A stretch of 64,000 bases of DNA from Candidatus Borrarchaeum weybense (GTDB lineage: Archaea; Asgardarchaeota; Sifarchaeia; Borrarchaeales; Borrarchaeaceae), in the NCBI GenBank assembly GCA_019057385.1, contig JAHQJS010000007.1:1-64000 (forward strand). Reading direction: 5' to 3'. The translations under genes and the position numbers were made by a program. Of this stretch, positions 18,000 through 26,109 are shown in pieces (positions within the stretch are counted from its first letter, which is position 1; every line of letters starts with the position of its first letter). Under the pieces are notes generated by a model, which made no database searches, was not told the DNA's origin, and saw only the letters and a program-made list of their open reading frames with translations.

Positions 18000-18689
18000 C
18001 TAGGAATAGACTATTTTGCCTCCATAGTGACCAAGAATTGTAGCTATCGGCACTAAACTCCATATTAAAGCCAAGTAAATGTAACTTAAGTTAGTGATTG
18101 CCATTAGGATGTTCGGATTCAAAGTTCGCCATGTAAAACCTGCTGTGATGATTGAGATTAACAAAACAGTATATACTATTTTGCGAACAAAGGTTTTAGT
18201 CCTTCTCCCTTCGTAAGTGACTTTCCAACTGAAGACGCCCGAGAGTGCACACGGAGGACCAGTCAAGAATCCCACTATAAGCATATAATACGAGGCTGCT
18301 TCAAAAGTGGTTTCGCCTGTGAAAGCATAAAGAAGAGTTAATAAAGAAATAACGATAGAATATGCAATAGAAAAATGAACTACTATGGGATGAAGATGTA
18401 ATCCCTCCAGTCTTTGTACAAGTTTCTGCCTAGTTTGTCCCTCCACAGTTAACTCACCGACAATAGGAAATTGCACGAAAACCATTTCGTCGTGAGGAGC
18501 GTTTATCATTCCCGGAGTTAAATCATCTCCAGCGAAGTGGCGTCCTGCATGCTTTCCGTCTTTCCATAAGCTACTGTTTGAAACGTCATAGATTTTTCCT
18601 TTATAGGCTACATAAGAAGGTCTGCCTTCTTTGCCGTCAAATTGCTTCAATTCCGAGATTGTGAAGCGTCTTAATTCTTTTTCTATCAT
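18000..18689 (-). CDS. Cytochrome b5-like domain fused to DUF2231 membrane domain
   Basis: A 229-residue two-part protein. Residues 8-80 form a cytochrome b5-type heme/steroid-binding fold (FTISELKQFDGKEGRPSYVA, YKGKIYDVSNSSLWKDGKHA) with candidate heme ligands in GKHAGRHFAGDD and in APHDEM. From about residue 98 a membrane domain follows with four helices; it begins HPIVVHFSIAYS, the DUF2231 signature. The soluble domain probably faces the cytoplasm and may pass electrons to heme or quinone in the membrane. The combination is sensible for a small membrane redox carrier, but its role is unknown. GGTGG precedes the ATG. Confidence 0.83.
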   Translation of the reverse strand: MIEKELRRFTISELKQFDGKEGRPSYVAYKGKIYDVSNSSLWKDGKHAGRHFAGDDLTPGMINAPHDEMVFVQFPIVGELTVEGQTRQKLVQRLEGLHLHPIVVHFSIAYSIVISLLTLLYAFTGETTFEAASYYMLIVGFLTGPPCALSGVFSWKVTYEGRRTKTFVRKIVYTVLLISIITAGFTWRTLNPNILMAITNLSYIYLALIWSLVPIATILGHYGGKIVYS

Positions 18690-18988
18690 TTTTTAGCCAC
18701 CTAGCGTGGAGTTTTACCAAGGATATTTATTTAATTATTTGAATTCTCATATTACCCTATGCGGAATAAAAATGTTGACTTAATTACACTACTATTATGT
18801 TAGTTTGTTCGATCTATTAGGATTACAGTTAATTCAAAAAGAATTTAAAAAAGTAAATGAAAGGAAGGTGCATCAGTCCTTCATCAAATACTCATTGGTT
18901 CCTCCGGTCTGTTCAAGAAAAATATCTAGTCATTCACCAGTGAGTATATACTTAGCATGAAGGTTCTCATTTATTCTGATAGCAAGAG

Positions 18989-19222
18989 TCATAAGCGATG
19001 TTCCAGAAGTTTCTTCGTCATGTCAAGGAAGATTATGCTGGCTATAATCGGATAGACCCAGATCCATCTCGGAAATAGAAACAGTGCTAGATTGAACATA
19101 AATCTTCTCCCAATTAATATGGGGATCAATAGATCTGTCAATCCCAGGAATAATAGTCCTATAAAAATTAAAGCGCACAAACTGAAGTATGTTATACTGA
19201 AATAACTTCTAGGACTCTGCAA
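18989..19222 (-). CDS. Small membrane protein, unknown
   Basis: A 77-residue open frame with two hydrophobic helices (roughly residues 9-38 and 43-66), a short positive C-terminus and no recognised family. It would start with TTG and lacks a clear Shine-Dalgarno, so expression is uncertain. It lies downstream of the fur-like gene in the same direction, 54 bases from its stop, and could be the last gene of that transcript. Confidence 0.4.
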   Translation of the reverse strand: MQSPRSYFSITYFSLCALIFIGLLFLGLTDLLIPILIGRRFMFNLALFLFPRWIWVYPIIASIIFLDMTKKLLEHRL

Positions 19223-19276
19223 ATCTATAGAAGCAATGTTAGAAATTCCTTTGCGAAAACAAATATCTTGTTCAAA

Positions 19277-19831
19277 TTAAGTCGTAGCTGATCTACATTC
19301 TTTGCAAAGTCCATAAAATTCCGTTCTGTGATGAGTAACAATTAAACCAAGTTCTTCTGCAAGTTGTTGCTCTTTCGTTTTGTCAATTTGCTCTTCTATA
19401 TCTATGATCTTTCCGCATTGTTCACAAATAAAATGAGAATGATCTGCAGATCCTATCTCAAATTTTCCTGGCGATCCTCCAGTATGTTCTAATTCATAAA
19501 TAAGCCCTAATTTTTTTAAAAACTTCAGATTTCGGTAGATTGTGCCCATACTAATTTTTGTATGTCGTTCTCTAACTCTGATATAAATTTCGTTGGCACT
19601 GGGATGATCTGCCTTACGTAATTCCTCAAGAATAATTTCTCTTGGTTTCGTTAGGCGGAGGTTTTTTTCCTTAAACTGATTTTCTATATCGCGCCAGAAC
19701 TCAGATACTGAAGGATTATCATTCTTGTTCTTTTCCTTTTCCTTTTTCGACAATTGATATCTCCACACTTTGACAGCTAGTCGAGATTCATTTGAAATTT
19801 CATCAAGATACTCTAGAAGAGTTGAATACAT
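19277..19831 (-). CDS. Fur/PerR-family metal-dependent repressor
   Basis: A 184-residue protein. After an unusual charged N-terminal extension of about 55 residues comes the Fur winged helix (NLRLTKPREIILEEL, DHPSANEIYIRVRERH, ISMGTIYRNLKFLKKLGLI) and the dimer domain with the metal motif ADHSHFICEQCG. A second CxxC, CKEC, near the end completes a structural zinc site. The HSHF motif plus two CxxC pairs fits peroxide- or iron-sensing members. It is divergent from a transcript with rubrerythrin, and a palindrome in the shared region is its likely operator, so it probably controls oxidative-stress or iron genes. Confidence 0.88.
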   Translation of the reverse strand: MYSTLLEYLDEISNESRLAVKVWRYQLSKKEKEKNKNDNPSVSEFWRDIENQFKEKNLRLTKPREIILEELRKADHPSANEIYIRVRERHTKISMGTIYRNLKFLKKLGLIYELEHTGGSPGKFEIGSADHSHFICEQCGKIIDIEEQIDKTKEQQLAEELGLIVTHHRTEFYGLCKECRSATT

Positions 19832-19907
19832 TGCTAGACTTTTCTTTTAGAACATGATGATGTCATATCTTAATTTTCTTTTCCTTGATATTCCTCTAAG
19901 GATAAGG

Positions 19908-19942
19908 TTATATAGGTAATAGTAATAATAACTGTTACTATT
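19908..19942 (+). promoter_or_regulatory. TATA box and palindromic operator of the small ORF/rubrerythrin transcript
   Basis: A TATA box TTATATA (19908-19914) is followed at 19918-19942 by a perfect inverted repeat, AATAGTAA and TTACTATT, with nine bases between the arms. The expected transcription start falls about 25 bases after the TATA box, inside the repeat, so a bound repressor would block initiation. The divergent Fur-like gene starts 76 bases away, which makes it the best candidate to bind here. The site resembles AT-rich Fur/PerR boxes in size and symmetry. Binding itself is inference. Confidence 0.65.
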
Positions 19943-20041
19943 AAGGCTGAACACTAAACGTCACTTATATTGTAAGATAATCAATTGTAGAGTCGAATAA
20001 GGAGTTCAAGTTATTCAAAAACCAACATTGGAGGAATAAAA

Positions 20042-20143
20042 TTGAGTAAAGACCAAAAGAAAGCAGAAGAAGACGAAAAAAAACTGAAAAAAGCAGTAAA
20101 GGAGATTGACTGGGGAGAATTGTACGATGAAGATGCAGAATAA
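20042..20143 (+). CDS. 33-residue charged small protein
   Basis: A short open frame starting with TTG at 20042, six bases after a strong GGAGGA (20030-20035). The peptide is very hydrophilic, Lys- and Glu-rich, and ends with KEIDWGELYDEDAE. The strong ribosome site, the promoter with operator upstream and the absence of any other product in the leader make it likely to be translated. No family is recognised. It precedes rubrerythrin by 113 bases, with a hairpin between them, and may be an accessory protein of the same stress response. Confidence 0.6.
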   Translation: MSKDQKKAEEDEKKLKKAVKEIDWGELYDEDAE

Positions 20144-20171
20144 AGAACTTCATTCTTTATAGAAGTTCTTT
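20142..20171 (+). terminator. Hairpin followed by T-rich tract
   Basis: AAAGAACTTC (20142-20151) pairs perfectly with GAAGTTCTTT (20162-20171) around a ten-base loop and overlaps the stop codon of the small ORF. From about 20175 several T runs follow up to 20226. This looks like a partial terminator or a processing site between the small ORF and rubrerythrin. T-tracts alone can end archaeal transcripts, so rubrerythrin may depend on read-through. Confidence 0.5.
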
Positions 20172-20256
20172 CATGCTTTTCAAACATATTTTTTTTATTG
20201 TTTTTGTTTTTTCAAAAAATACGTTTTTTAAAAATCCATTAGAGGAGGAAAGAACA

Positions 20257-20802
20257 ATTAAAACCACCACGCAAGAAAATTTAATATCGGCTTTTGCAGG
20301 AGAGAGCCAAGCACATGTGAGATACTTGTACTTTGCGAATATCGCAGACAAAGAAGGTTTTCCAAATGTTGCAAGGCTGTTCAAGGCGGTTGCATATTCT
20401 GAACAAATTCATGCACATAAACATTTTATGAATTTAAAGCACTTGAACGATGGCTTTTTAACTGTAGCTCACGCGCCGTTTGGTCCTGGAAATACGTCTA
20501 AGGCATTGGAACATGGGATAATGGGTGAGGAGTACGAAATCTCAGAAATGTATCCCGCATTTCTAAAAATTGCAGAATTCCAAGAAGAAGAAGGCGCCCA
20601 GTTCACCTTTAATTGGGCACTGCAGAGCGAAAAAGAACATGCAAAACTGTTTAAAAGAGCAAAGGAATCAGTTGATAAAGGGAATGATGCTCCATTCGGT
20701 CCAATTTATGTCTGTGAAAGATGCGGCTTTACAGCTGAGGGAGAAGTACCAGATGTATGTCCTGTGTGTAATGCTCCGAAGGACGAATTCAAAGAGTTTT
20801 AG
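20257..20802 (+). CDS. rbr: Rubrerythrin, with apparent ATT start codon
   Basis: A rubrerythrin of 181 residues. The N-terminal ferritin-like domain has the di-iron ligands in LISAFAGESQAH, RLFKAVAYSEQIHAHKH, MGEEYE and LQSEKEHAKL. The C-terminal rubredoxin-like part has CERCG and CPVC. The enzyme reduces hydrogen peroxide with electrons from a rubredoxin. Homologues begin M-K-T-T-T-Q-E-N-L; here the frame gives KTTTQENL preceded by ATT (20257-20259), eight bases after GGAGG (20244-20248). An ATG at 20173 is in frame but would add 28 hydrophobic residues unlike the family and lacks a ribosome site. I therefore place the start at ATT. Confidence 0.9.
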   Translation: MKTTTQENLISAFAGESQAHVRYLYFANIADKEGFPNVARLFKAVAYSEQIHAHKHFMNLKHLNDGFLTVAHAPFGPGNTSKALEHGIMGEEYEISEMYPAFLKIAEFQEEEGAQFTFNWALQSEKEHAKLFKRAKESVDKGNDAPFGPIYVCERCGFTAEGEVPDVCPVCNAPKDEFKEF

Positions 20803-20860
20803 CAACTTTTTTTAATCTATTTTTTTCTATGTCGCTAAAAGAAGAAGAGATTTCCTCAGC

Positions 20861-21160
20861 TCAATATGCAAGGCAAGAGTTACAAAGATCTCTTTTAATT
20901 CTATCATTATCATTTACATGTTCAATTACTGCCTGTATAAGTGGATCTTGTGATACAACGTATGAGTTGCATAGGCTGAGTTCTAATATCCCGAACTCGA
21001 CAAGACGATCTAATCGAGATTTAACATCAGTTTGAAGGCTGAAAAATCTAGTTAAAGATTCCTCGGTGTGTATATGATAATCGTACCATACCATATGGTT
21101 TAAAAGACACAGATTTTGCTTGACACAACTTTCTAAATCAAAGATATTATGAATTGTCAT
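20861..21160 (-). CDS. Small winged-helix-like protein, paralogue of the gene at 49.8 kb
   Basis: A 99-residue protein of no named family. Its core aligns with the protein at 49766-50062: LLNHMVWYDYHIHTEESLTR against LINHLLWHTDKIHTKDSLAR, then LDRLVEFGIL against LDRLVDLDIL, and Y-V/M-VS followed by I-x-x-V/I-x-x-R/N-D-R near the end. The helix-turn pattern with a short LxRLVxxxIL helix and a YxVS strand suggests a winged-helix domain of the kind that reads DNA or proteins. It lies convergent with rubrerythrin, 58 bases from its stop, and nothing else is in the transcript. Confidence 0.62.
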   Translation of the reverse strand: MTIHNIFDLESCVKQNLCLLNHMVWYDYHIHTEESLTRFFSLQTDVKSRLDRLVEFGILELSLCNSYVVSQDPLIQAVIEHVNDNDRIKRDLCNSCLAY

Positions 21161-21386
21161 TGCAATCTGTTTGTATTATTCTTATCAACGTTTAAATAGT
21201 TTATGCATGTATTATTTTCGATAATGCCACTATATTGGTTTTCCATTAAAAAAAAATAATTTCCGTTGTAAAGTAAACTTCATTAGGAGAAAGTGACGTA
21301 ATGTTCGATTGTTATAATCACTTTTTCTTTTAATCGAACTAAGTCTTTTTTTTCATAGTACTTCTCAAGTACTTAATCTAGTAATC

Positions 21387-21935
21387 CTAGCCTTCTAGGA
21401 CACTCCTTAATCGTAAATTAGTGATGCGCCACCACAGATATATGAAGATTGTGACGACTAAGACTACTAGGAACGCAAAAACATGAGTTAATAGTGAAAA
21501 CACTATGAAAATGAAGATATCCATGAAAAATGTAGTAACACGAAGGATTCTAAACGCTTTATTGGAACGGATATAGAATAGAATTCGTTGATCAATCGGG
21601 ATATGTCTTTCAGTTATTTTGTCATGAATTTGCATTCGATTTATAACACAAAAGATATTTAAAACGCCAAGCATTGCAAACAGCATGACTATAATATCTG
21701 GATAGGGTGTAAAATTAAAAAGAAATGAGTTGATATCTTTGGCAGGGTAAAAGTCAGACCCAACAATTAAGGAATGCAACCCCATAAAACTAAATCCAGC
21801 AAACAAGCTGAAAAAAACTGTGTAAAGTCGCGCATCTTTACGTTCATCCTCTAAAAAAGCCTCTTTTTCAACGTCACTCCAAGTTTGATATTCTTGAGGA
21901 ATCATATCATATCTTTTCACATAAGAAGCCCCCAA
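21387..21935 (-). CDS. Four-helix membrane protein, unknown
   Basis: A 182-residue protein with an N-terminal hydrophilic part (MIPQEYQTWSDVEKEAFLED) and four hydrophobic helices. It starts directly after the stop of the sugar-phosphate isomerase gene, so the two are co-transcribed. The annotated TTG start lacks a ribosome site; GTG at 21920 follows a GGGGG run by eight bases and may be the true start. I recognise no family or active-site motif. Confidence 0.62.
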   Translation of the reverse strand: MGASYVKRYDMIPQEYQTWSDVEKEAFLEDERKDARLYTVFFSLFAGFSFMGLHSLIVGSDFYPAKDINSFLFNFTPYPDIIVMLFAMLGVLNIFCVINRMQIHDKITERHIPIDQRILFYIRSNKAFRILRVTTFFMDIFIFIVFSLLTHVFAFLVVLVVTIFIYLWWRITNLRLRSVLEG

Positions 21936-23099
21936 TTAAAGACTATCAAATTTAACTTGAATATCTTCTTTAAGCTTTGTTCTTTCGGCAAGTTGCGATT
22001 TTAACAATGAAATTGAATCGACAGGCGTTGGATCAGTTCCATAAAGAATTGCTAGATAAACACTTGTAAAGTCTCCTATATATGTAACTGAAAACATTTT
22101 TGCGAGTACTCCTTCACCTCGTGCCATGATTTCAATAACCTGCTTTTTCTTCTTTAATATAATCTGATCTCTTGAAATTTCTATTCTAGCTTTGATTGCT
22201 GGCGGTTCGTCGGGGTCACGAATGAGGATGGGATAAAACGGCTCTATCAGTTTCTCATCAGCAGCCTCCCAGCCCATGATCTCGTTATGGTTTAATTCCG
22301 AAAAGACCGCCGGAAATGCAAGGATTTTTGTATTCTCATTAAATTGGGATTTTAAGCGATATGCGACACCATCAAAGAATGTATGCCCATAAATTAGGGG
22401 GATCTTGTTATAAAGGCAAATAGCAATTCTTTTTGCAAGATTATCTATTATTAGAGTCTCAGGTTTTAATTCGTCTTTAAGTTCTTTAAGGACTTTAACA
22501 ACAGCTAAAGTTTCCTTTTCAAAACTAGGATGAATATTCAATTTTTCTAGAACTATTAGAAGTGGAAAGAATAAATAAGGAAGCGATGCTCTCGGTGGAA
22601 GGCCACTCGGAAGTTTTACATATGGCAGACCGAATTTTAAACAGAATGCCTCAAGTATGCCTCCAGAAGTAAGTGCTACAACTGGACATCCTTTTTCTAT
22701 TGCATCTAGAAAGCAGCTTAAAGTCTCTTCAGTATTACCAGAGTAACTAATTAAAACCACTAAAGTGTTTTCATCAGCATAAGGCGGCAAATTATAATCA
22801 CGATTTGATTCTACAGGAATCTTAACATTAGCGTATCGTAAGAATGATCTCAAGAAATCAAAAGAAATTGCAGAACCACCCATACCCACACCGATGATTT
22901 GAGAAAAATTATAGTATTTTAGCTTTTTACCTTTGATTTCTATATCTGATGGAACCACTAAATTGCGTGCTCTTTCAATCGCATCTTGAATAAATTCTGG
23001 GACTTTTTTCTGTAACTCTAACATACCAGATTTATCAATCTTCTTAATCTCATTAAGATTATCAAGTATATCCGCCTTTTTACCTAAATCATTGAGCAT
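21936..23099 (-). CDS. Bifunctional phosphoglucose/phosphomannose isomerase
   Basis: A 387-residue SIS-domain protein. The first SIS domain shows IGVGMGGSAISFDFLRSFL near residue 68 and the sugar-phosphate loop VVLISYSGNTEETL near residue 114. PSGLPPRASLPYLFFPLL is the diagnostic stretch of the archaeal/crenarchaeal-type PGI/PMI family. The second SIS domain follows, with a conserved FSELNHNEIMGWE motif near residue 265. It interconverts glucose-6-P or mannose-6-P with fructose-6-P, linking glycolysis and gluconeogenesis to glycan precursors. Confidence 0.9.
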   Translation of the reverse strand: MLNDLGKKADILDNLNEIKKIDKSGMLELQKKVPEFIQDAIERARNLVVPSDIEIKGKKLKYYNFSQIIGVGMGGSAISFDFLRSFLRYANVKIPVESNRDYNLPPYADENTLVVLISYSGNTEETLSCFLDAIEKGCPVVALTSGGILEAFCLKFGLPYVKLPSGLPPRASLPYLFFPLLIVLEKLNIHPSFEKETLAVVKVLKELKDELKPETLIIDNLAKRIAICLYNKIPLIYGHTFFDGVAYRLKSQFNENTKILAFPAVFSELNHNEIMGWEAADEKLIEPFYPILIRDPDEPPAIKARIEISRDQIILKKKKQVIEIMARGEGVLAKMFSVTYIGDFTSVYLAILYGTDPTPVDSISLLKSQLAERTKLKEDIQVKFDSL

Positions 23100-23263
23100 T
23101 TATAATCCTCCTAATGATGAATTGTTCAATCCTCAAAGAACATAAATGTTAGGTTCTAATTACCTCGTAATTTCTTTATGAAACTTAAGAGATATTAGTA
23201 TTATATTATCTAAGAAATGAATTACATGTGTTCTCTGTTTAGAACGGTAAACTGGTGATGTTG

Positions 23264-23941
23264 ATGCATACTACAAAAGCTATTGACTTTTCTGAAATCA
23301 AACTAATCATCTTTGATCTTGATGGTACAATCATACCACTTCATAAGCGGTTTTATGCCGTCTGGACTGATACTTTGACTAAGTTCAATCTTCCAAACAT
23401 TTCGTGGGACGATTTTATGCAACGAATCGAAGCAGACTCGTTAGAGGAAACTATTGATCAATCACTACACAAAGCGTTTCAGAAAACCTTCTTAAGTGAA
23501 TATTCGCAATACTGGTCTCCAGACGATACAATAATCCCTGGAGCTAAAGAAGTTCTTATCCAATTAAAAAACAAAGGTTTTTCATTGGCATTAGCAACGG
23601 GCAGGATTTCAAGCACAGCGGAACTTGTTAATGAGATGAAACATTATGAATTAGATCACTTTTTTGAGGTATTGACCCCTCAGAAAGCTGAAGATTTCAG
23701 GTTAGGAGCTTTAGTTCCAAAAGAAAACCAGATTAAATATATTCTTGAAAAATTGAATATTTCTCCCTCACAAGCAGTTATGGTGGGAGATTATGTCACT
23801 GATATTCGTTCTGGAAAAGCAATGGGACTAAAGACGATTGCCTTACTTTCAAGTAGAGTTTCAGTAGAGATCATTGAAAAGGAAGAGCCAGATGTCATCC
23901 TTGAGAGTATTAATGATCTACCAGAAGTCATTTTTGACTGA
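23264..23941 (+). CDS. HAD-superfamily phosphatase (phosphoglycolate phosphatase-like)
   Basis: A protein of about 225 residues with the four HAD motifs: FDLDGTI (motif I, nucleophile Asp), ALATGRISS (motif II), a conserved Lys in PKENQIKY and the motif IV VGDYVTDIRSG. The cap is of the helical C1 type, which suggests small phosphorylated substrates such as phosphoglycolate or sugar phosphates. ATG at 23264 is taken as the start, since GGTGAT precedes it by four bases; GTG at 23255 overlaps that ribosome site. It is followed after 62 bases by the DsrE-like gene. Confidence 0.85.
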   Translation: MHTTKAIDFSEIKLIIFDLDGTIIPLHKRFYAVWTDTLTKFNLPNISWDDFMQRIEADSLEETIDQSLHKAFQKTFLSEYSQYWSPDDTIIPGAKEVLIQLKNKGFSLALATGRISSTAELVNEMKHYELDHFFEVLTPQKAEDFRLGALVPKENQIKYILEKLNISPSQAVMVGDYVTDIRSGKAMGLKTIALLSSRVSVEIIEKEEPDVILESINDLPEVIFD

Positions 23942-24003
23942 ACCCTATTCCATATAATATAATCATAAAGGACTCGAATGGAAAAAACAAGGAGGTAAAA
24001 TAT

Positions 24004-24354
24004 ATGGTAAAGAAAATTGCTCTGTTTGCTTTTAATGGAGAGCCAATGTGTTTTGCACATGCTTTGCTAAATACATTAGACATGAAAGAAAAAGGATACG
24101 CCATAAAACTGATCATAGAGGGGACAGCTACAAAGCAGATTAAAGAACTCTCGGATCCAAACAAGTTATTTGCAAATCTATATGAAAAAGTAAAGAAACT
24201 GGGATTAGTTGACTGCGTCTGCAAGGCGTGTTCAAACAAGATGGGATCTCTAGAAAGTGCTGAGGAACAAGGATTGCCTCTATGTGATGAAATGTCAGGT
24301 CACCCGCCCATGTCCAAATATATAGAACAAGGATACGAAGTCATTGCACTATAG
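24004..24354 (+). CDS. DsrE-family-like protein
   Basis: A 116-residue protein with the DsrE-like Rossmann-type fold: KIALFAFNGEPMCFAHALLN, IKLIIEGTATKQIKEL, then LGLVDCVCKACSNKMGS with three Cys, and the ending MSGHPPMSKYIEQGYEVIAL. Related small proteins take part in sulfur handling or are of unknown function. The CVCKAC cluster could hold persulfide or a metal. A GGAGG site precedes the ATG. No partner from the dsr system is nearby. Confidence 0.78.
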   Translation: MVKKIALFAFNGEPMCFAHALLNTLDMKEKGYAIKLIIEGTATKQIKELSDPNKLFANLYEKVKKLGLVDCVCKACSNKMGSLESAEEQGLPLCDEMSGHPPMSKYIEQGYEVIAL

Positions 24355-24537
24355 TGAAATAGTTCCATAATCTAATGAATGAATAGTTGATACATTTACC
24401 ACAAGTTTTAATTTAATTTGGACTACAAGATAAAAAGAAGACTTTTTTATTCAATTATTATAATTATATAGGTAAAGGATCTCAAATAGTAGAACAAACG
24501 TCTGATAGAAATTCCAAATATTCTGCGGTGGGTTTTT

Positions 24538-26100
24538 ATGACTATTCCAAACGAAAGTAAGGAAGAAAAACTTAAGGAAAAAACAGAAACCGAAGAAGAA
24601 CTGAAAGTTCCTATTCTAGAGGAAAGTTATCCTTTAATTCCTCCTTTTGCTTACGCACAAATTAAGACCGACCCTAAAACTCGCCGAACTATATATCATG
24701 TTATTGAGGTGCCCTTGAAGAAAAAAGAGAGCACTGTTGTTAATATTATCAAACAGAAAATGATTGAAAATATTGATGTCATTTTCGGAACATTAGAAGA
24801 AGACAACGAAAAAATGGAATATCTCCGAGAAAAAATAGAGGCCATTTGGAAAAAAGAAAAAATTGACATAGATTATGATGAAAGTTTTGACAAAGTGTTG
24901 TACTATGTTTCACGAGATTTTATTGGTTTTGGCAGACTTGAACCGCTTCTAAGAGATCAGACGATTGAGGATATTAGTTGTGATGGCGTTGAAATCCCTA
25001 TCTACATTTGGCATCGAAAATATGAATCGATTCCAACAAACCTCATATTCAGAAACGAGGAAGAACTTAATGGCACAATCACTAAAATAGCTCAAAGATC
25101 TGGTCGCCATATTTCCATTGCAAACCCTATACTTGATGCTAGTCTTCCTGACGGATCAAGAGTTCAGTTAACTTATGGAAAAGAAGTTACTCAAAGAGGT
25201 TCAACGTTTACTATTAGAAAGTTTCGACTCGATCCTCTAACGATTACTGATTTACTCCAGTTTAATACACTGAACACGGAGATGGCAGCTTACTTATGGT
25301 ATTTGATCGAGAATCGTCACTCCGCTCTCATCGCAGGTGGGATCGCCTCAGGAAAGACAACGCTTCTAAATACCCTATCTATGTTTATCAGGCCGGGTTT
25401 AAAAATTGTTACTATAGAAGACACAGCTGAACTGAACATTCCGCACGAGAACGTTATTCCCAGCATCGCACGGACTGGATTGGGCTTAGAGGAAGAAGGT
25501 CGCAAACGAGGCTCTGTTACATTATTCGACCTATTAAAAGCATCTCTTAGACAAAGACCTGATTATATCATTGTAGGAGAAATAAGAGGCGCGGAAGCAT
25601 ATTTTCTCTTCCAAGCAATGGCTACAGGACACTTAGGTATGGCCACTATTCATGGAGATTCGGTGTCTTCCGTAATTCATAGACTTGAATCAAAACCTAT
25701 GAATATTCCACGAACAATGTTGACGTCTCTCGATACGGTGTGTGTCCAACGAAAGGTGCGTTATGGCGGAGTTCACATTCGAAGGAGCATTGATATTCAA
25801 GAAATGGTTGGCATGGATGCTGTAACTAACGAACTCCTGACAAACAAGGTGTACACTTGGAATGCAAAAAATGATAGCTTTGATTATCTTGGCAGATCTG
25901 TAAAGTTAGAACAAATAGCGGAACATTCTGGTATGACTTTAGATGATCTTTGGCATGAAATCGACAAACGGAAGGTTGTACTTGGTTATATGTTGAAAAA
26001 GGGAATTAGGTACTATCAGGATGTAGCTTCAACTATCCGTGGATTCTATAATAACCCCGATCGTATGTATCGGAAAGCTAAACGCGGAATGGGAATGTAA
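24538..26100 (+). CDS. Secretion-type ATPase (GspE/PilT/FlaI superfamily), orphan
   Basis: A 520-residue protein. The N-terminal part is charged and lacks a signal. The ATPase core has the Walker A motif GGIASGKTTLLN near residue 266, an Asp box in IVTIEDTAELNIPHENVIPS, a Walker B-like stretch YIIVGEIRGAEA and the His box TGHLGMATIHGD. This is the layout of archaeal type IV pilus/archaellum ATPases. The membrane platform protein (FlaJ/TadC) that such ATPases need and any pilin genes are absent; the flanking genes are unrelated. It may power a pilus encoded elsewhere. Confidence 0.88.
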   Translation: MTIPNESKEEKLKEKTETEEELKVPILEESYPLIPPFAYAQIKTDPKTRRTIYHVIEVPLKKKESTVVNIIKQKMIENIDVIFGTLEEDNEKMEYLREKIEAIWKKEKIDIDYDESFDKVLYYVSRDFIGFGRLEPLLRDQTIEDISCDGVEIPIYIWHRKYESIPTNLIFRNEEELNGTITKIAQRSGRHISIANPILDASLPDGSRVQLTYGKEVTQRGSTFTIRKFRLDPLTITDLLQFNTLNTEMAAYLWYLIENRHSALIAGGIASGKTTLLNTLSMFIRPGLKIVTIEDTAELNIPHENVIPSIARTGLGLEEEGRKRGSVTLFDLLKASLRQRPDYIIVGEIRGAEAYFLFQAMATGHLGMATIHGDSVSSVIHRLESKPMNIPRTMLTSLDTVCVQRKVRYGGVHIRRSIDIQEMVGMDAVTNELLTNKVYTWNAKNDSFDYLGRSVKLEQIAEHSGMTLDDLWHEIDKRKVVLGYMLKKGIRYYQDVASTIRGFYNNPDRMYRKAKRGMGM

Positions 26101-26109
26101 TTTTCCCCT

